DNA of 39,536 nucleotides from a virus: positions 1 through 39,536 of IMG/VR virus record IMGVR_UViG_3300042475_005351; one strand, written 5' to 3'. The notes under the pieces were generated by a model that saw only the letters and a program-made list of their open reading frames with translations, made no database searches and had not been told where the DNA came from. Positions 12,700-21,769 of the stretch are shown piece by piece. The first letter of the stretch is position 1; each line of letters opens with the position of its first letter. Made by a program: the position numbers and the translations under genes.

Positions 12700-15204
12700 T
12701 TATTCTGTACCTTGAAAATAATCTACAACCCCTTGTACGGCAGCTCCTGCCGTAGATTTTACACTACTTGCAGCGTTGCTTACAACCTCTACAACAGCAT
12801 TACCGAATTTTGCATAACGGTCTGCTTGTTGAACACTGACATTTGCTCCCGCAGCTGAAGAAGCTGCTCCAACCTGTTGTAACACATCTTGATTATTGAG
12901 AGCTACATCCCCTAAACCAGTTGATTGAGCATTTAAAATTTCAGAAGGCGTTGAGGGTGTTTCAGGTTTTTGTGGATGTGGTCTTGTTGCACCAGAGCCT
13001 CCACTTGAACTACCACCACCTTGTTTTAACATATTTTGATTAATTTTTTTCACGATTTGGGCATGTTCTTCTATAATTGCAAGCGCTTCTGGTGATACGT
13101 TACCAACAATTGTCACTCGATCCCCGATTGTAACATTGTTGTTAGTACCTTGTGTCCAGTTTTCTCTATTTAGGCAGCTGCTATAAAGGTTACCAGCAAT
13201 TTGTTGCATGTGTTCATTAGGGGAATAATGCACCGAGCCTTTTATATTAAATTCAAAATAACCACCATTAGAGTGGAAAATACGAACTGATCGACAGTCC
13301 TCCTGGTCAGTAATCGTATCAGTAAATGTCATACCGCCTGATTGATTAGGGCGGAATATAGCTTGATTACGAGGGGTAGTATCCTCGAGTGCTGGATAAT
13401 GAGCCCCAGGGCTTGAACGCTTATAAGCATTACCCCATTCTTTAGAACCGTAAGAAGCAGCAAAGTAAACAGGGTACAAAGGATCTCCTCCTCTAAAGAA
13501 TACCCATAGCATTGCACCCGGGTTTGGTACTGAAAATAGCCCTTGAGGCATACCTGTAGTATCTGTTACTGTTGGTTGGGTGTCTGTCGGGTTGCGTACC
13601 ATTGTACCATCAAGTTCTGATCCGTTATTTTCAGGGCCTGTAGAGCCTGTTGTAGGGGTTGTAGTTATGGGAGCAGTTCCTTCATAAGGAACTCCCAATT
13701 GGGTGGTATCAGCTCGGCCAAGAGCTAACATTGCTTGTTGCCCTTCTGGAGTCAATCGAAATAAATTTGATTTTTGACCACCAATACCTAGATATGTCGG
13801 AAGTGTGTTGCCTTCAGTTGCAAAGGAATGCCAAGAACCGTTCACAAAAATTTGAGCGTGACCATATTTTTTACCGTTTGCGCTTGTACCGTATTGATGT
13901 AGCATTACATCGCCTTGTTGAGGTTGATAGGTTGATCCCTGTATTATTCCTTGGTTTGAATATAGCTTGTTACCCTTTCCGGGGCCGCTAGTAGCAGTAG
14001 CTGTAAGAATATCATTAGCCCCGGAAAAATCATTTCCGTTAAATCCTCCAGAGTAGTTGTTACCTGTTATATACTTTGCAACTGCAAGTGTACCTCTTCC
14101 ACAGTAAGTCATTTTAGAAGTACGAAGTACTAGATCGCCTTTAGCTTTTCCGAAATCGAAAGCGTTTTTACTACCACCCGGTAAGGCTTCTCCGCTAGCT
14201 CCAGCCTCTGTACTTAAAATAGCTCCTTCTGCAGGTTCTGGTGATACATATGGCGGTGGTGTAGGTTGTAAATGTGGAGAAGCTTGAGCTGGGTTTGAAC
14301 TAGGTGCAAAAAGAGCTTCTTGTGGTTTATTAAGGTCAATTGATGGCGGAGGTGCTGTCCAGCCTTTACGTAATGGTCCCCAGTATCTGGCAGCCCCTGT
14401 ACTTGCATTACTACCTATTGCCCCATCTTGTCTTACAAGCTGTTGTGTGATAACAATTGCTGCTGTAGAATTAACAACAGGATCGATTAGTTGTTGCTGA
14501 GAGAAAGCAGGTTGTCCATTAATTGTGGTTCCAGGTTGAATACCAGCCGCCTGCATCGCCCCTCTATAATTGTTATAATCTAAAGGGGATAATTGAAATA
14601 ACCCATTTGAGTTTCCAGTAAATTTACCTACATCCCCAACTGTGTTTGTGTTGTAGCTTGATTCTCGATTCGCAAGATGAAATAGATAGTTTGCCCATGA
14701 ACCAGGGGAACCATCAATACCATGTTTAGCTCCATCAGATGGTACAAAGCCGTTTAAGCTTGAATTTGCTATTTGCCCTTCTAGAAAGCCTAGAAGCTCC
14801 CCTTTATTGACTCTACCATCTGCCCCGACACTAATAGCACCACTATTTATAGGGGTAGGGTTAGCGGCTGCAGCCGCTTCAGTTTCCGTTCCATATGTTT
14901 GATTGAAGTTACCAGATTGATCGTTGTAATGACCAGATACAGAATTACCAAAAATAGGAGCTGCTGCTTCTGCCCAGGGCAACATTAGTTTTAATTGATC
15001 TATATCTACTTTGCTCAAAGCAAGTTCAATATTATCACCGGTACACTCTATAAATTTATCTACACCCTCTTTATTCCATCTTTCATCTAATGCAGGTAAA
15101 ACATGCGGTACAAATATTTGTACCCGGCCTCTTTGTTCGGGGTCTGTGTTACACACACAAATACCTAAATAATTTCCATAAAATTTTTGTTCTTCTCTTA
15201 TCAT
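12700..15204 (-). CDS. gp5-like baseplate hub/spike with two inserted cell-wall hydrolase domains
   Basis: The 834-aa product begins with a gp5-type OB fold (about 8-94: GNYLGICVCNTDPEQRGRVQ, LPWAEAAAPIFG) that resumes at 552-590 (GLFSVPNPGAMLWVFF, PLYPVYFAASYG). Inserted between are a lysozyme/transglycosylase-like domain (about 135-290, E181 in NRESSYN, GLFQLSP 201-207) and a CHAP/NlpC-like amidase or peptidase domain (about 345-495, C368 and H449 in YGHAQIFVNG), joined by a Pro-rich linker. A spike region follows (about 600-735) and a disordered tail. T4 gp5 carries a single lysozyme after its OB fold, so this arrangement differs. It would pierce and digest the wall during DNA entry. The start is 1 bp from the upstream stop. 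Confidence 0.88.
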   Translation of the reverse strand: MIREEQKFYGNYLGICVCNTDPEQRGRVQIFVPHVLPALDERWNKEGVDKFIECTGDNIELALSKVDIDQLKLMLPWAEAAAPIFGNSVSGHYNDQSGNFNQTYGTETEAAAAANPTPINSGAISVGADGRVNKGELLGFLEGQIANSSLNGFVPSDGAKHGIDGSPGSWANYLFHLANRESSYNTNTVGDVGKFTGNSNGLFQLSPLDYNNYRGAMQAAGIQPGTTINGQPAFSQQQLIDPVVNSTAAIVITQQLVRQDGAIGSNASTGAARYWGPLRKGWTAPPPSIDLNKPQEALFAPSSNPAQASPHLQPTPPPYVSPEPAEGAILSTEAGASGEALPGGSKNAFDFGKAKGDLVLRTSKMTYCGRGTLAVAKYITGNNYSGGFNGNDFSGANDILTATATSGPGKGNKLYSNQGIIQGSTYQPQQGDVMLHQYGTSANGKKYGHAQIFVNGSWHSFATEGNTLPTYLGIGGQKSNLFRLTPEGQQAMLALGRADTTQLGVPYEGTAPITTTPTTGSTGPENNGSELDGTMVRNPTDTQPTVTDTTGMPQGLFSVPNPGAMLWVFFRGGDPLYPVYFAASYGSKEWGNAYKRSSPGAHYPALEDTTPRNQAIFRPNQSGGMTFTDTITDQEDCRSVRIFHSNGGYFEFNIKGSVHYSPNEHMQQIAGNLYSSCLNRENWTQGTNNNVTIGDRVTIVGNVSPEALAIIEEHAQIVKKINQNMLKQGGGSSSGGSGATRPHPQKPETPSTPSEILNAQSTGLGDVALNNQDVLQQVGAASSAAGANVSVQQADRYAKFGNAVVEVVSNAASSVKSTAGAAVQGVVDYFQGTE

Positions 15205-15205
15205 A

Positions 15206-16495
15206 TTATGGTACTCCTACATAAGTTGGGTTAGGTTGATTAGGCTCAGTTTGAACAATATTAGCACCATAGATACCTTTATCGTAAGTTGTGCCACTAG
15301 CGGTGAAAGGTACTGTAGAATTTGAGCCACCAGGTGCAGCACCGGGGTTACCTCCACCTGCAAAGAGTGGTGCAAGGATTGAAAACTGTCGAGCAAAACC
15401 ATTAAAAACACTGGCTAAAACACCACCCTGTAGTCCTTGTAATACGCTATGTAACCCATAACCCATATTACCATTTAAACCGAAACCGGTAACCGATGAA
15501 ATTTGACCTAGAATATTACCAACTTGTGGTACTTGAGCTAAAGCTTGATTAAAAAGTTGTTGTGGGTTTTGTAAAACGTAAAGGCCTTCAGATACACTGG
15601 GCGGTAGCATGGCAAATGCATAATCTAAAGGGCTCTGTAATATACCATTTAAAGTATTTGAAAACGTTAAAATATTGTTTGTAAAGCTTGTTATAGCATT
15701 TGCTCCTGCAAATATTGAAGCTAAACCACCTATTTGTCCCGCGAAATTAGACAACTGAGATAAGAAATCTGTTAACCCAGGTAACAAATTATCAATGATA
15801 CTAATTAAAAACTTTTGTACACTATCAAGAGCAGAATTAATAAGGTCACTAATCATTTTCATGACCTCCATTAACCCTGCATAGATGTCAGATAATAACT
15901 GAACTGGTATTGCAAGTATACCGTCAATTGTTGAAACTAATGATTGAATGCTACCAAAAATTTGTCCAGGTAGTTCAAACATTTTACCTAAGTTATGATT
16001 TTTGTAAGTAGCCTGAAATTTGGCGCGGAGGGTGGGACTAATTGCGTCTAAAATAGGGCCTATTGTATTTGGTAGATCAAATACCGACCCTAGCGGATCC
16101 TTCATTACATTTGTCAATGAGTAAAGAGTAGCACCCATGAAGCTAGAAACCGGCTTTAATGCATCAGCTATAGCGTCACTGGCTTGATCTAGTGTACCAG
16201 TAATACCACTTGAAACATTACTAATACCAGATGTTATTAACCCCGCCCCAGTTGCTACATACAGGTTAGCATACTGATATTTTAATTTTTTGTAAACATT
16301 GTCATCAATACGACTGAGTGCTTGAGAGTTTGTGCCATTTATTGTATTTTGAAAATTAGCGACACTTTGATTAATACCACCAAGTGTAGAGCGCACCGGA
16401 CCTGTTGAACTGAAAAATTCAATAACAGGGTCTATTCTTTTTACAGCCCGAACTACTTCAGACGGGTTTTTATAAGACCATACAGTCGATGACAT
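15206..16495 (-). CDS. Virion structural protein, probable baseplate component
   Basis: A 429-aa protein with long hydrophobic, Ala/Leu/Ile/Ser-rich stretches (about 75-340) resembling tail tape-measure or hub-associated helices rather than true membrane spans, and a Gly/Pro/Asn-rich C-terminus (385-429). No family can be named with confidence. It lies immediately upstream of the gp5-like hub gene (1 bp apart), so a baseplate hub role such as those of T4 gp27, gp29 or gp48 is plausible. Without alignment I cannot choose among them. At 429 aa it is short for a tape-measure protein. Confidence 0.65.
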   Translation of the reverse strand: MSSTVWSYKNPSEVVRAVKRIDPVIEFFSSTGPVRSTLGGINQSVANFQNTINGTNSQALSRIDDNVYKKLKYQYANLYVATGAGLITSGISNVSSGITGTLDQASDAIADALKPVSSFMGATLYSLTNVMKDPLGSVFDLPNTIGPILDAISPTLRAKFQATYKNHNLGKMFELPGQIFGSIQSLVSTIDGILAIPVQLLSDIYAGLMEVMKMISDLINSALDSVQKFLISIIDNLLPGLTDFLSQLSNFAGQIGGLASIFAGANAITSFTNNILTFSNTLNGILQSPLDYAFAMLPPSVSEGLYVLQNPQQLFNQALAQVPQVGNILGQISSVTGFGLNGNMGYGLHSVLQGLQGGVLASVFNGFARQFSILAPLFAGGGNPGAAPGGSNSTVPFTASGTTYDKGIYGANIVQTEPNQPNPTYVGVP

Positions 16496-16504
16496 TATAT
16501 ATTA

Positions 16505-16527
16505 TTTAGCTAGAGAATCTAGCTAAA
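16505..16527. repeat. Perfect inverted repeat upstream of the baseplate operon
   Basis: A 10-bp perfect stem (16505-16514 with 16518-16527) with a 3-nt loop, lying between the small basic-protein gene and the start of the 429-aa gene. On the - strand its end runs into TAAATAATATATAATG at the start codon, so it may act as an attenuator, operator or processing site. There is no T-run. Confidence 0.45.
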
Positions 16528-16531
16528 CAAC

Positions 16532-16723
16532 TTACTTTACTAATCCTTTAACCCAATCAACAGCTTTTTGCCAGTAAGATTTAACTACAGGAACTGTAGC
16601 AGCAGGAATTTCAGCAACAGCTTCAACAGCTTCTACTGTTTCCTTTTTAATTCTCTTAACTGTTTTCTTAAGAGTTGTTGAAGGTTTTTTAGTATATTTA
16701 CGTTTTGTTGTATACTTTGCCAT
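16532..16723 (-). CDS. Small basic protein with amphipathic C-terminal helix
   Basis: A 63-aa protein. Residues 1-28 are extremely Lys/Arg/Thr-rich (TKRKYTKK, KKTVKRIKK). Then comes an Ala/Val/Glu segment, and the end is amphipathic (SYWQKAVDWVKGLVK). It could bind nucleic acid or membrane, or be a minor virion protein. ATAAATA (16733-16739) ends 9 bp before the ATG. It sits between the tail-fibre and baseplate genes on the same strand; I recognise no family. Confidence 0.6.
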   Translation of the reverse strand: MAKYTTKRKYTKKPSTTLKKTVKRIKKETVEAVEAVAEIPAATVPVVKSYWQKAVDWVKGLVK

Positions 16724-16732
16724 AACTATTAT

Positions 16733-16739
16733 TATTTAT
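16733..16739 (-). promoter_or_regulatory. ATAAATA box before the small basic-protein gene
   Basis: GAATAAATAATAATAG precedes ATG 16723; gap 9 bp. Confidence 0.5.
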
Positions 16740-16744
16740 TCGAG

Positions 16745-18715
16745 TTATCTGCTAATCTCTTCCCAGTCCATAGAAGCGTGAATATCTGCGCCGTTTGAAT
16801 TAGCAACAGCAACAACAGAAAGTTCATATGGAGTTCCAGGGGTTCCGTTTAATGCATCTCTTTCTAATTGGAATTTAAATAATGCCTCTTTAAGAATATC
16901 TACTGATGTCGAACCCTGATTAGAGCCATACATATAACCGGATGCTAATATTCTTCCCCCTGTGTAAGTTCCTCCCCCAATCTTGTATTCTACAGCACTG
17001 TCAAGACCAGCATCAGTCCAAGTTCCTCCATTAGATGTACCACTAGCCCGTACCTGCCAGTTATAGGTTGCATTATTTGTAATTCCCAAAAGAGAAATTG
17101 CAGTTAAGATTACAATTGCATCTAATCTATTCGGTACTGTTTTAAGACGAATTGACAGAACTGTATAAACCGTTCCTGCAGTTGTTAAATCAACAGGTGT
17201 TTGAACTGGTGTTCCCACTGCTTGTTGCAAACCTCTTAATTCATAACCACCTTCTGAAATTACAGTAGAACATACTTGTTTTAAGGTTTTAGTACCACCT
17301 GTTTCTGCTTTATTAGTAATTTCATATCTCAGTGGTAGAGAGGCTGTAGTAATATAAGTTGAAGGAATTAAATTTGCATGGTGAAATGAATGACAGACAA
17401 TAAATTTACCATTGATTACAAATCCTATTCTTACTGTCCCTAAACCAAGCCATTCAATATCTGTCCACAATATTTGTGCTTTTGTAATATCTAAAGTAAA
17501 TCCAGAAGGTCCAGTTCCATCTAATCTGTCACCATTCCAAGCCGATACAGGTACTATGGTTTCTGAAGAAGGGGAGCCATTAACTAATGTTCTTTCAACA
17601 AAGCTCATTACACCACCATCTAGTTGAAAATAGATACCATTATCTTGTCCAAAATATCCAACTCTCTGTCTTAAATTTGCAGCAGAGGAAGCCATGACAA
17701 ATGTGTTCATTACTAATAATGACTTGCCAGGTTGATAGGAGAATACTTTTGTTGTCTCTCTAATAACAGATGACCCAGATAAACCATTAACAGTCATTTC
17801 TATAAGACCTTGATTTTGATTGAATGCATAAGTTCCACCAACTGCTGTTAAAGATGACCAGAGATTATTGTCTCTATATCTATGACTTGAATCAAATAAA
17901 GTCATGGGAGAAGATGTTCTCAATCTTCCAAAGGCATCAAGCTGAGTTGCTTCCGGTGTTGTGGTAACTTCTGTAATTGGATTTAAGACAGTAACTGAAC
18001 CAGATATTGGTAAGGTTTGAGTTGTACTAATTGCTACAGTATTTGTTATTGTAGCATTAACAGAAGTTACAGGATTTGTTACCGTTAAAGAACCTGAAAC
18101 TCCAATTGTGTTTGTAACAACAGCATTAACAGAAGTTACGGGGTTAGTAACTGTAACACTTCCTGATATTGGCAAGGTCTGAGCTGTACTGATAGATACG
18201 GTATTTGTTATATTAGCATTAACAGCTGTAACAGGATTTGCAACTGTAACATTTCCTGATATTGGTAAAGTTTGAGTTGTACTAATTGCCACTGTATTTG
18301 ATATAACAGCTGTTAAAGGCGTTACATTAGCCACTCTAACATCTAAAGCTGATAGTGTAGGATCAACATTGGCAAAATTACCTTGTTTATCTCCAATTGT
18401 TATATCATCGATAGTAGATTCTAAGTCTTGTGTAAGAACTTGAAGGCCGTTTCCATAACCAGGTATAGCTACAACATCTACGGTTACCCCTGAGCTTTCA
18501 TCTGAAATGTGTACTGAACCAATATTTACCTCTGAGGATGAAAGAGTTACTTGAAGATCAGAGAAGTTAGTTATATAATTGGCCTGAGCATATAGAGGTC
18601 TACCTAGAGCATCTCCTTCTACAGGTATCCAGGAATAGGTTTCAGCTATTCCAACGTTATAAGCTCTTGGTGTATCTTTAGTAGCAGATAATATAGGGGT
18701 TAATACAGTTCCCAT
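16745..18715 (-). CDS. Repeat-containing tail fibre protein
   Basis: A 656-aa protein. Residues 1-125 form an N-terminal domain. Residues about 136-249 hold tandem repeats of the form ITNTVAISTTQTLPISGSVTV followed by NPVTSVN, which would build a beta-structured fibre shaft. The C-terminal domain starts with DAFGRLRTSSPMTLFDSSHRY and contains VGYFGQDNGIYFQ and later FVINGKFIVCHSFHHAN; similar domains occur in fibres of aquatic T4-like phages. It is probably the receptor-contacting part. The gene follows the 684-aa fibre gene by 21 bp on the same strand. Adhesin function is inferred from architecture and position. Confidence 0.78.
   Translation of the reverse strand: MGTVLTPILSATKDTPRAYNVGIAETYSWIPVEGDALGRPLYAQANYITNFSDLQVTLSSSEVNIGSVHISDESSGVTVDVVAIPGYGNGLQVLTQDLESTIDDITIGDKQGNFANVDPTLSALDVRVANVTPLTAVISNTVAISTTQTLPISGNVTVANPVTAVNANITNTVSISTAQTLPISGSVTVTNPVTSVNAVVTNTIGVSGSLTVTNPVTSVNATITNTVAISTTQTLPISGSVTVLNPITEVTTTPEATQLDAFGRLRTSSPMTLFDSSHRYRDNNLWSSLTAVGGTYAFNQNQGLIEMTVNGLSGSSVIRETTKVFSYQPGKSLLVMNTFVMASSAANLRQRVGYFGQDNGIYFQLDGGVMSFVERTLVNGSPSSETIVPVSAWNGDRLDGTGPSGFTLDITKAQILWTDIEWLGLGTVRIGFVINGKFIVCHSFHHANLIPSTYITTASLPLRYEITNKAETGGTKTLKQVCSTVISEGGYELRGLQQAVGTPVQTPVDLTTAGTVYTVLSIRLKTVPNRLDAIVILTAISLLGITNNATYNWQVRASGTSNGGTWTDAGLDSAVEYKIGGGTYTGGRILASGYMYGSNQGSTSVDILKEALFKFQLERDALNGTPGTPYELSVVAVANSNGADIHASMDWEEISR
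17970..18310 (-). repeat. Tandem coding repeats in tail fibre gene
   Basis: Four in-frame units, three of about 30 codons and one shortened to about 23, share the core TLPISGSVTV and NPVTSVN. DNA similarity between units is high, making the array prone to recombination and length change. Confidence 0.75.
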
Positions 18716-18736
18716 CTATAATACTTATAAAGTTCT

Positions 18737-20791
18737 TTAACCTACTTTCCAAATTTCTAGTTGGAATAATATTGCTCTTGTTTCTGATGGGAAAGCAGCG
18801 GTAACGGGTTCCCGTAAACTACCTGTTACACCACCTTGATTGCCGCGTATTCTTATACGGTAAGAACTTGCTATTGGGACATTTATTCTACCAGTAAGAA
18901 CATGGTCATAAGTCATAACAGAAGACGCACTCCACGGTTTTGTCATGTATGGTGTACTCATAAGTACAGGGGCACTTGTTCCCGCTTGTTCAAAAATGTA
19001 ATCAACAGCACTTTCAACACCTGAAGACCATGTTATTAAAAGAGGAGCTCTAAGAGAAATTTCATAAACACCTGCACTCGGGAATGAAACAAGACCACTA
19101 GGGTCACATGTTATACCTATAGTATCGTAACGTAAACTGTTTGTCGGGTCTTGAGGTTGACCTGGTTGAAATCTTAAAAATCTTTCTACCATAGAGCCAA
19201 AAGCGGGTCTGGATGTGTTAGTGGGTGCAGGTAAGATAATTTGAGCTGGTTGATTTTCAGCTGCTGAAGCTCCGGTTATAAGTTTTAACGTACTGACATT
19301 GGTATATGTACCAGCCATTTCATAAAATCTAGCATATGGTATATTAGATAAATAATTTCTCATAAGTTCTGCAGTTATTTTTTTAAGAGAAGTTCCTGAT
19401 GTATCATAAATTAGAAACTCATCATTATTACTTAAGGATGTTTTGGAATTTCGATTAGTAATAATAGTAGGACTTGCTGTAGTACTGATATTGATTGGAG
19501 ATCCACTAAAAACAGATGTAGTTGTACCGGTTGTTTCACCATTAATGTTTATATTGTGAAGATAGAGTTTTCTACCCAATCCTGCTTCAAGAGCGTAACC
19601 GGCGGTATATGCTTCGTTAGCTACTTGAGCAAATACCGATCTATCTGCTGAAAGAGCAGATAATGAAACATCTGCTGTAAATGCTTTGTTTGCTAATACT
19701 GCGCGTTCTGCTGAAAGAGCAGAAATAGCAGTTGTAGCCGTAGATGCATTACCTATTAAATTCCCTCTAAATGTAGTAGCTGAGACTTCACTTGCAAAAA
19801 TTTGATTAGCGGAAAAGTTACCTGAGGTATTTCTTAATACTATAGTGTTTGTCGTTGCAGCAGATGTTGCAGTAGTTGCAGAGTTTGGAACTTGCCCAAA
19901 CGATAATGCATTAGCCACTCTCACTAAAACGGTATCATTAGTTGTTGCTGAAATATCTATTGGTACGTCTGTTGCATTTGTGGGATTACCTTTTATGGTT
20001 AAAGCGCCCATATTAGCAAGTTTAGAATTAGTAACTGCTCCTGCTAAAATTTTATTAGTGGTTATGGCGTCTGTAGCTATTTTGACATCTGTTACAGCGG
20101 AATTATCAATTTTAGAAGTTGTAACAGCATTAGCAGAAAGTTTAGCAGTAGTTACAGCATTGTCAGCAATTTTATCTGTTTGAACGGCCCAAAAAGAAAT
20201 ATTTTCAGCTAATACAGCAGCAGATGCAAGTTCTGTATTGGTTATAGTATCAGGATTAATTTGCCAAAGTGTTCCAATATTTGAGACAGTAATATCTCCT
20301 TTATCGCCATCAGTTAAATTACCTGTTACCCCTGCAAGGGTTGTGTTTGTCCATTTTGAACCGTTCCACTGTATAATGTTATTAAGAGCTAAAGAAGTGA
20401 ATTGTACATCAGATAAAGAGCTTAAAGCTATACTTGATGAAGTTAATAAACGTTTACCAAATGTTGTAATGTCTTGCCCTAGCTTTATTGTACCGAGAGA
20501 ACTATCGAAAACACTTGCTGAAAATATATGTGTGTTAGTAGTATTAGTATTAACACTAAAATCAATAGTAGTTGAATCATTTACTAAAAATGATGATGTT
20601 GTAATGGTTGCAGTTGGTCTGGCTGAGAGGGCACTTGTTAGTAAATATAAACTACATAAATCTCCTGCAATGTTTATAAAATTGTCGTTTAAAACTAATC
20701 GGGAATCACCAAGGCAATCTCCACCATCTAAAGCAGATAAACGAGATAGTTTAGAAGAACATGCTGCGGTTGTACTAATCGGTGTTGCCAT
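18737..20791 (-). CDS. Tail fibre protein with coiled repeats
   Basis: A 684-aa protein. The N-terminus contains GGDCLGDSRLVLNDNFINI (23-41), related to a motif at the start of the 185-aa and 88-aa proteins further right. A repeat array follows (about 205-260) of the type DNAVTTAKLSANAVTTSKI, common in phage fibre shafts. A second pair of repeats, ALSAERAVLANKAF and ALSADRSVFAQVAN, lies in the middle. The C-terminal about 180 residues look like a compact beta-rich head (GVYEISLRAPLLITW, SYRIRIRGNQGG). It is likely a trimeric fibre. ATAAATA (20799-20805) ends 7 bp before the ATG. Confidence 0.8.
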   Translation of the reverse strand: MATPISTTAACSSKLSRLSALDGGDCLGDSRLVLNDNFINIAGDLCSLYLLTSALSARPTATITTSSFLVNDSTTIDFSVNTNTTNTHIFSASVFDSSLGTIKLGQDITTFGKRLLTSSSIALSSLSDVQFTSLALNNIIQWNGSKWTNTTLAGVTGNLTDGDKGDITVSNIGTLWQINPDTITNTELASAAVLAENISFWAVQTDKIADNAVTTAKLSANAVTTSKIDNSAVTDVKIATDAITTNKILAGAVTNSKLANMGALTIKGNPTNATDVPIDISATTNDTVLVRVANALSFGQVPNSATTATSAATTNTIVLRNTSGNFSANQIFASEVSATTFRGNLIGNASTATTAISALSAERAVLANKAFTADVSLSALSADRSVFAQVANEAYTAGYALEAGLGRKLYLHNININGETTGTTTSVFSGSPINISTTASPTIITNRNSKTSLSNNDEFLIYDTSGTSLKKITAELMRNYLSNIPYARFYEMAGTYTNVSTLKLITGASAAENQPAQIILPAPTNTSRPAFGSMVERFLRFQPGQPQDPTNSLRYDTIGITCDPSGLVSFPSAGVYEISLRAPLLITWSSGVESAVDYIFEQAGTSAPVLMSTPYMTKPWSASSVMTYDHVLTGRINVPIASSYRIRIRGNQGGVTGSLREPVTAAFPSETRAILFQLEIWKVG
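20015..20180 (-). repeat. Short tandem coding repeats in fibre shaft
   Basis: Five in-frame units of about 10-11 codons encode variants of NAVTTAKLSA, TSKIDNSAVTD, TNKILAGAVT and so on. This is the usual signature of a triple-stranded fibre shaft rather than a DNA-level element. Confidence 0.65.
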
Positions 20792-20798
20792 TATAAAA

Positions 20799-20805
20799 TA
20801 TTTAT
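20799..20805 (-). promoter_or_regulatory. ATAAATA box before the 684-aa fibre gene
   Basis: GCATAAATATTTTATA precedes ATG 20791; gap 7 bp. Confidence 0.5.
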
Positions 20806-20861
20806 GCTACGGAAACGTTAAAACAAGTTGATTACGTTTTAAGTTCTTTTAATATTTAGTC

Positions 20862-21398
20862 GTGAATATATTTGTAACCAATGAAAATCCGGTTATTGCG
20901 GCTAGAGAGCTTTGTGATAAACATGTTAGATCTAAAATGCAAATTGAGTCCGCTATTATGCTACAAAACTGTTTTACTAACGAACAGTTACAAGATCCAA
21001 AATGTCCTAGAACTAAAACCGGTAAAGCCCGTAAAGCGGGTAAAGGTTATGCCAAACATCAGTGCACTCTTTGGACAATGGAATCAAGAGCTAACTTTAT
21101 GTGGCTTGTAGAACATGCTTTAGAAATGTTTAACGAAAGAGATTATCGCTGGCCAAATTCCAATCCCCATTTCACAAAAGAATTTATTGAATGGTGTAAA
21201 CAAAACAAAGACAAGACTATTCATACAAATAATGAACCGACGCCTTTTACTATTGCGATTGCAAAAGACACCGAATGTCGGAAGATAAAAGATTTTGACA
21301 AGCTTTCTGTAATTGAACAATACCGGCAGTATATTATAAAAGATAAACCTTTTGTATCTTGGACTAAACGTGCCCAGCCCTTCTGGTATACAACTTAA
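20862..21398 (+). CDS. Conserved phage hypothetical protein (LCDKHV family)
   Basis: A 178-aa protein with NPVIAARELCDKHVRSKMQIESA at the N-terminus, followed by a conserved-looking CTLWTMESRANFMWLVEHA block (about residues 68-86). This combination recurs in hypothetical proteins of many phages and some bacteria; I recall no established function. It starts with GTG at 20862, the only suitable start. It is divergent from the fibre gene and followed 10 bp later by the 97-aa gene. Charged and aromatic residues (YRWPNSNPHF) suggest a soluble enzyme or binding protein, but this is a guess. Confidence 0.7.
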   Translation: MNIFVTNENPVIAARELCDKHVRSKMQIESAIMLQNCFTNEQLQDPKCPRTKTGKARKAGKGYAKHQCTLWTMESRANFMWLVEHALEMFNERDYRWPNSNPHFTKEFIEWCKQNKDKTIHTNNEPTPFTIAIAKDTECRKIKDFDKLSVIEQYRQYIIKDKPFVSWTKRAQPFWYTT

Positions 21399-21408
21399 GC
21401 ATTTGTTA

Positions 21409-21702
21409 ATGGCAAAATATTCTTCAATGTATATTCCCCTGTCTATGCCTCCTACTACAGAGGATAAGTTTGCTATCTATCTCACTATAGAAGGAGATGT
21501 AGAAATGTTTCTCTATGATGGTAAACAGGTTTTTACTCCAGACTTCCCTGATATACCTATTGAGAGAATTGACTTAAAGGACGGCAGAACTATAAGACAA
21601 GAAACATTAGCTCGTATCTGCCGTTACCTCATGTCTCAGCAAACTGTTGAGTATAATAAGGAGTTTAAGTTCTGGGAGGCTTTACCTAACGATCCTTTTT
21701 AA
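21409..21702 (+). CDS. Hypothetical protein (97 aa)
   Basis: A soluble 97-aa alpha/beta protein beginning MAKYSSMYIPLSMPP. I place the start at ATG 21409, just after the upstream stop at 21398, rather than at the in-frame TTG at 21352 that would overlap the previous gene. The sequence has a beta-rich first half (FAIYLTIEGDVEMFLYDG) and a helical second half (QETLARICRYLMSQ). No family is recognised. It is the last gene before a strong hairpin terminator that separates it from the capsid gene. Confidence 0.6.
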   Translation: MAKYSSMYIPLSMPPTTEDKFAIYLTIEGDVEMFLYDGKQVFTPDFPDIPIERIDLKDGRTIRQETLARICRYLMSQQTVEYNKEFKFWEALPNDPF

Positions 21703-21708
21703 AAAAGA

Positions 21709-21733
21709 AACTCCCGACCTTCGATCGGGAGTT
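21709..21733. terminator. Bidirectional rho-independent terminator
   Basis: A 9-bp stem (21709-21717 with 21725-21733; AACTCCCGA/TCGGGAGTT) with a 7-nt loop, flanked by an A-run on the left (21699-21708) and CTTTTAA on the right. It lies between the convergent 97-aa gene and the major capsid gene and can serve both strands. Confidence 0.88.
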
Positions 21734-21769
21734 CTTTTAAATCGTTGAGGTTTTCCACCAATACCTGTA

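Noticed and set aside
20015-20180. CRISPR-like short repeats.
   Set aside because: Repeats are in-frame, contiguous and degenerate, encoding a fibre shaft; no spacer pattern.
19845-20831. Two long + strand frames opposite the 684-aa fibre gene.
   Set aside because: Low-complexity shadows of fibre repeats; they lack start signals and protein-like composition.
21352-21408. A TTG-initiated extension of the 97-aa gene.
   Set aside because: It overlaps the preceding gene's conserved C-terminus; ATG 21409 follows its stop neatly.
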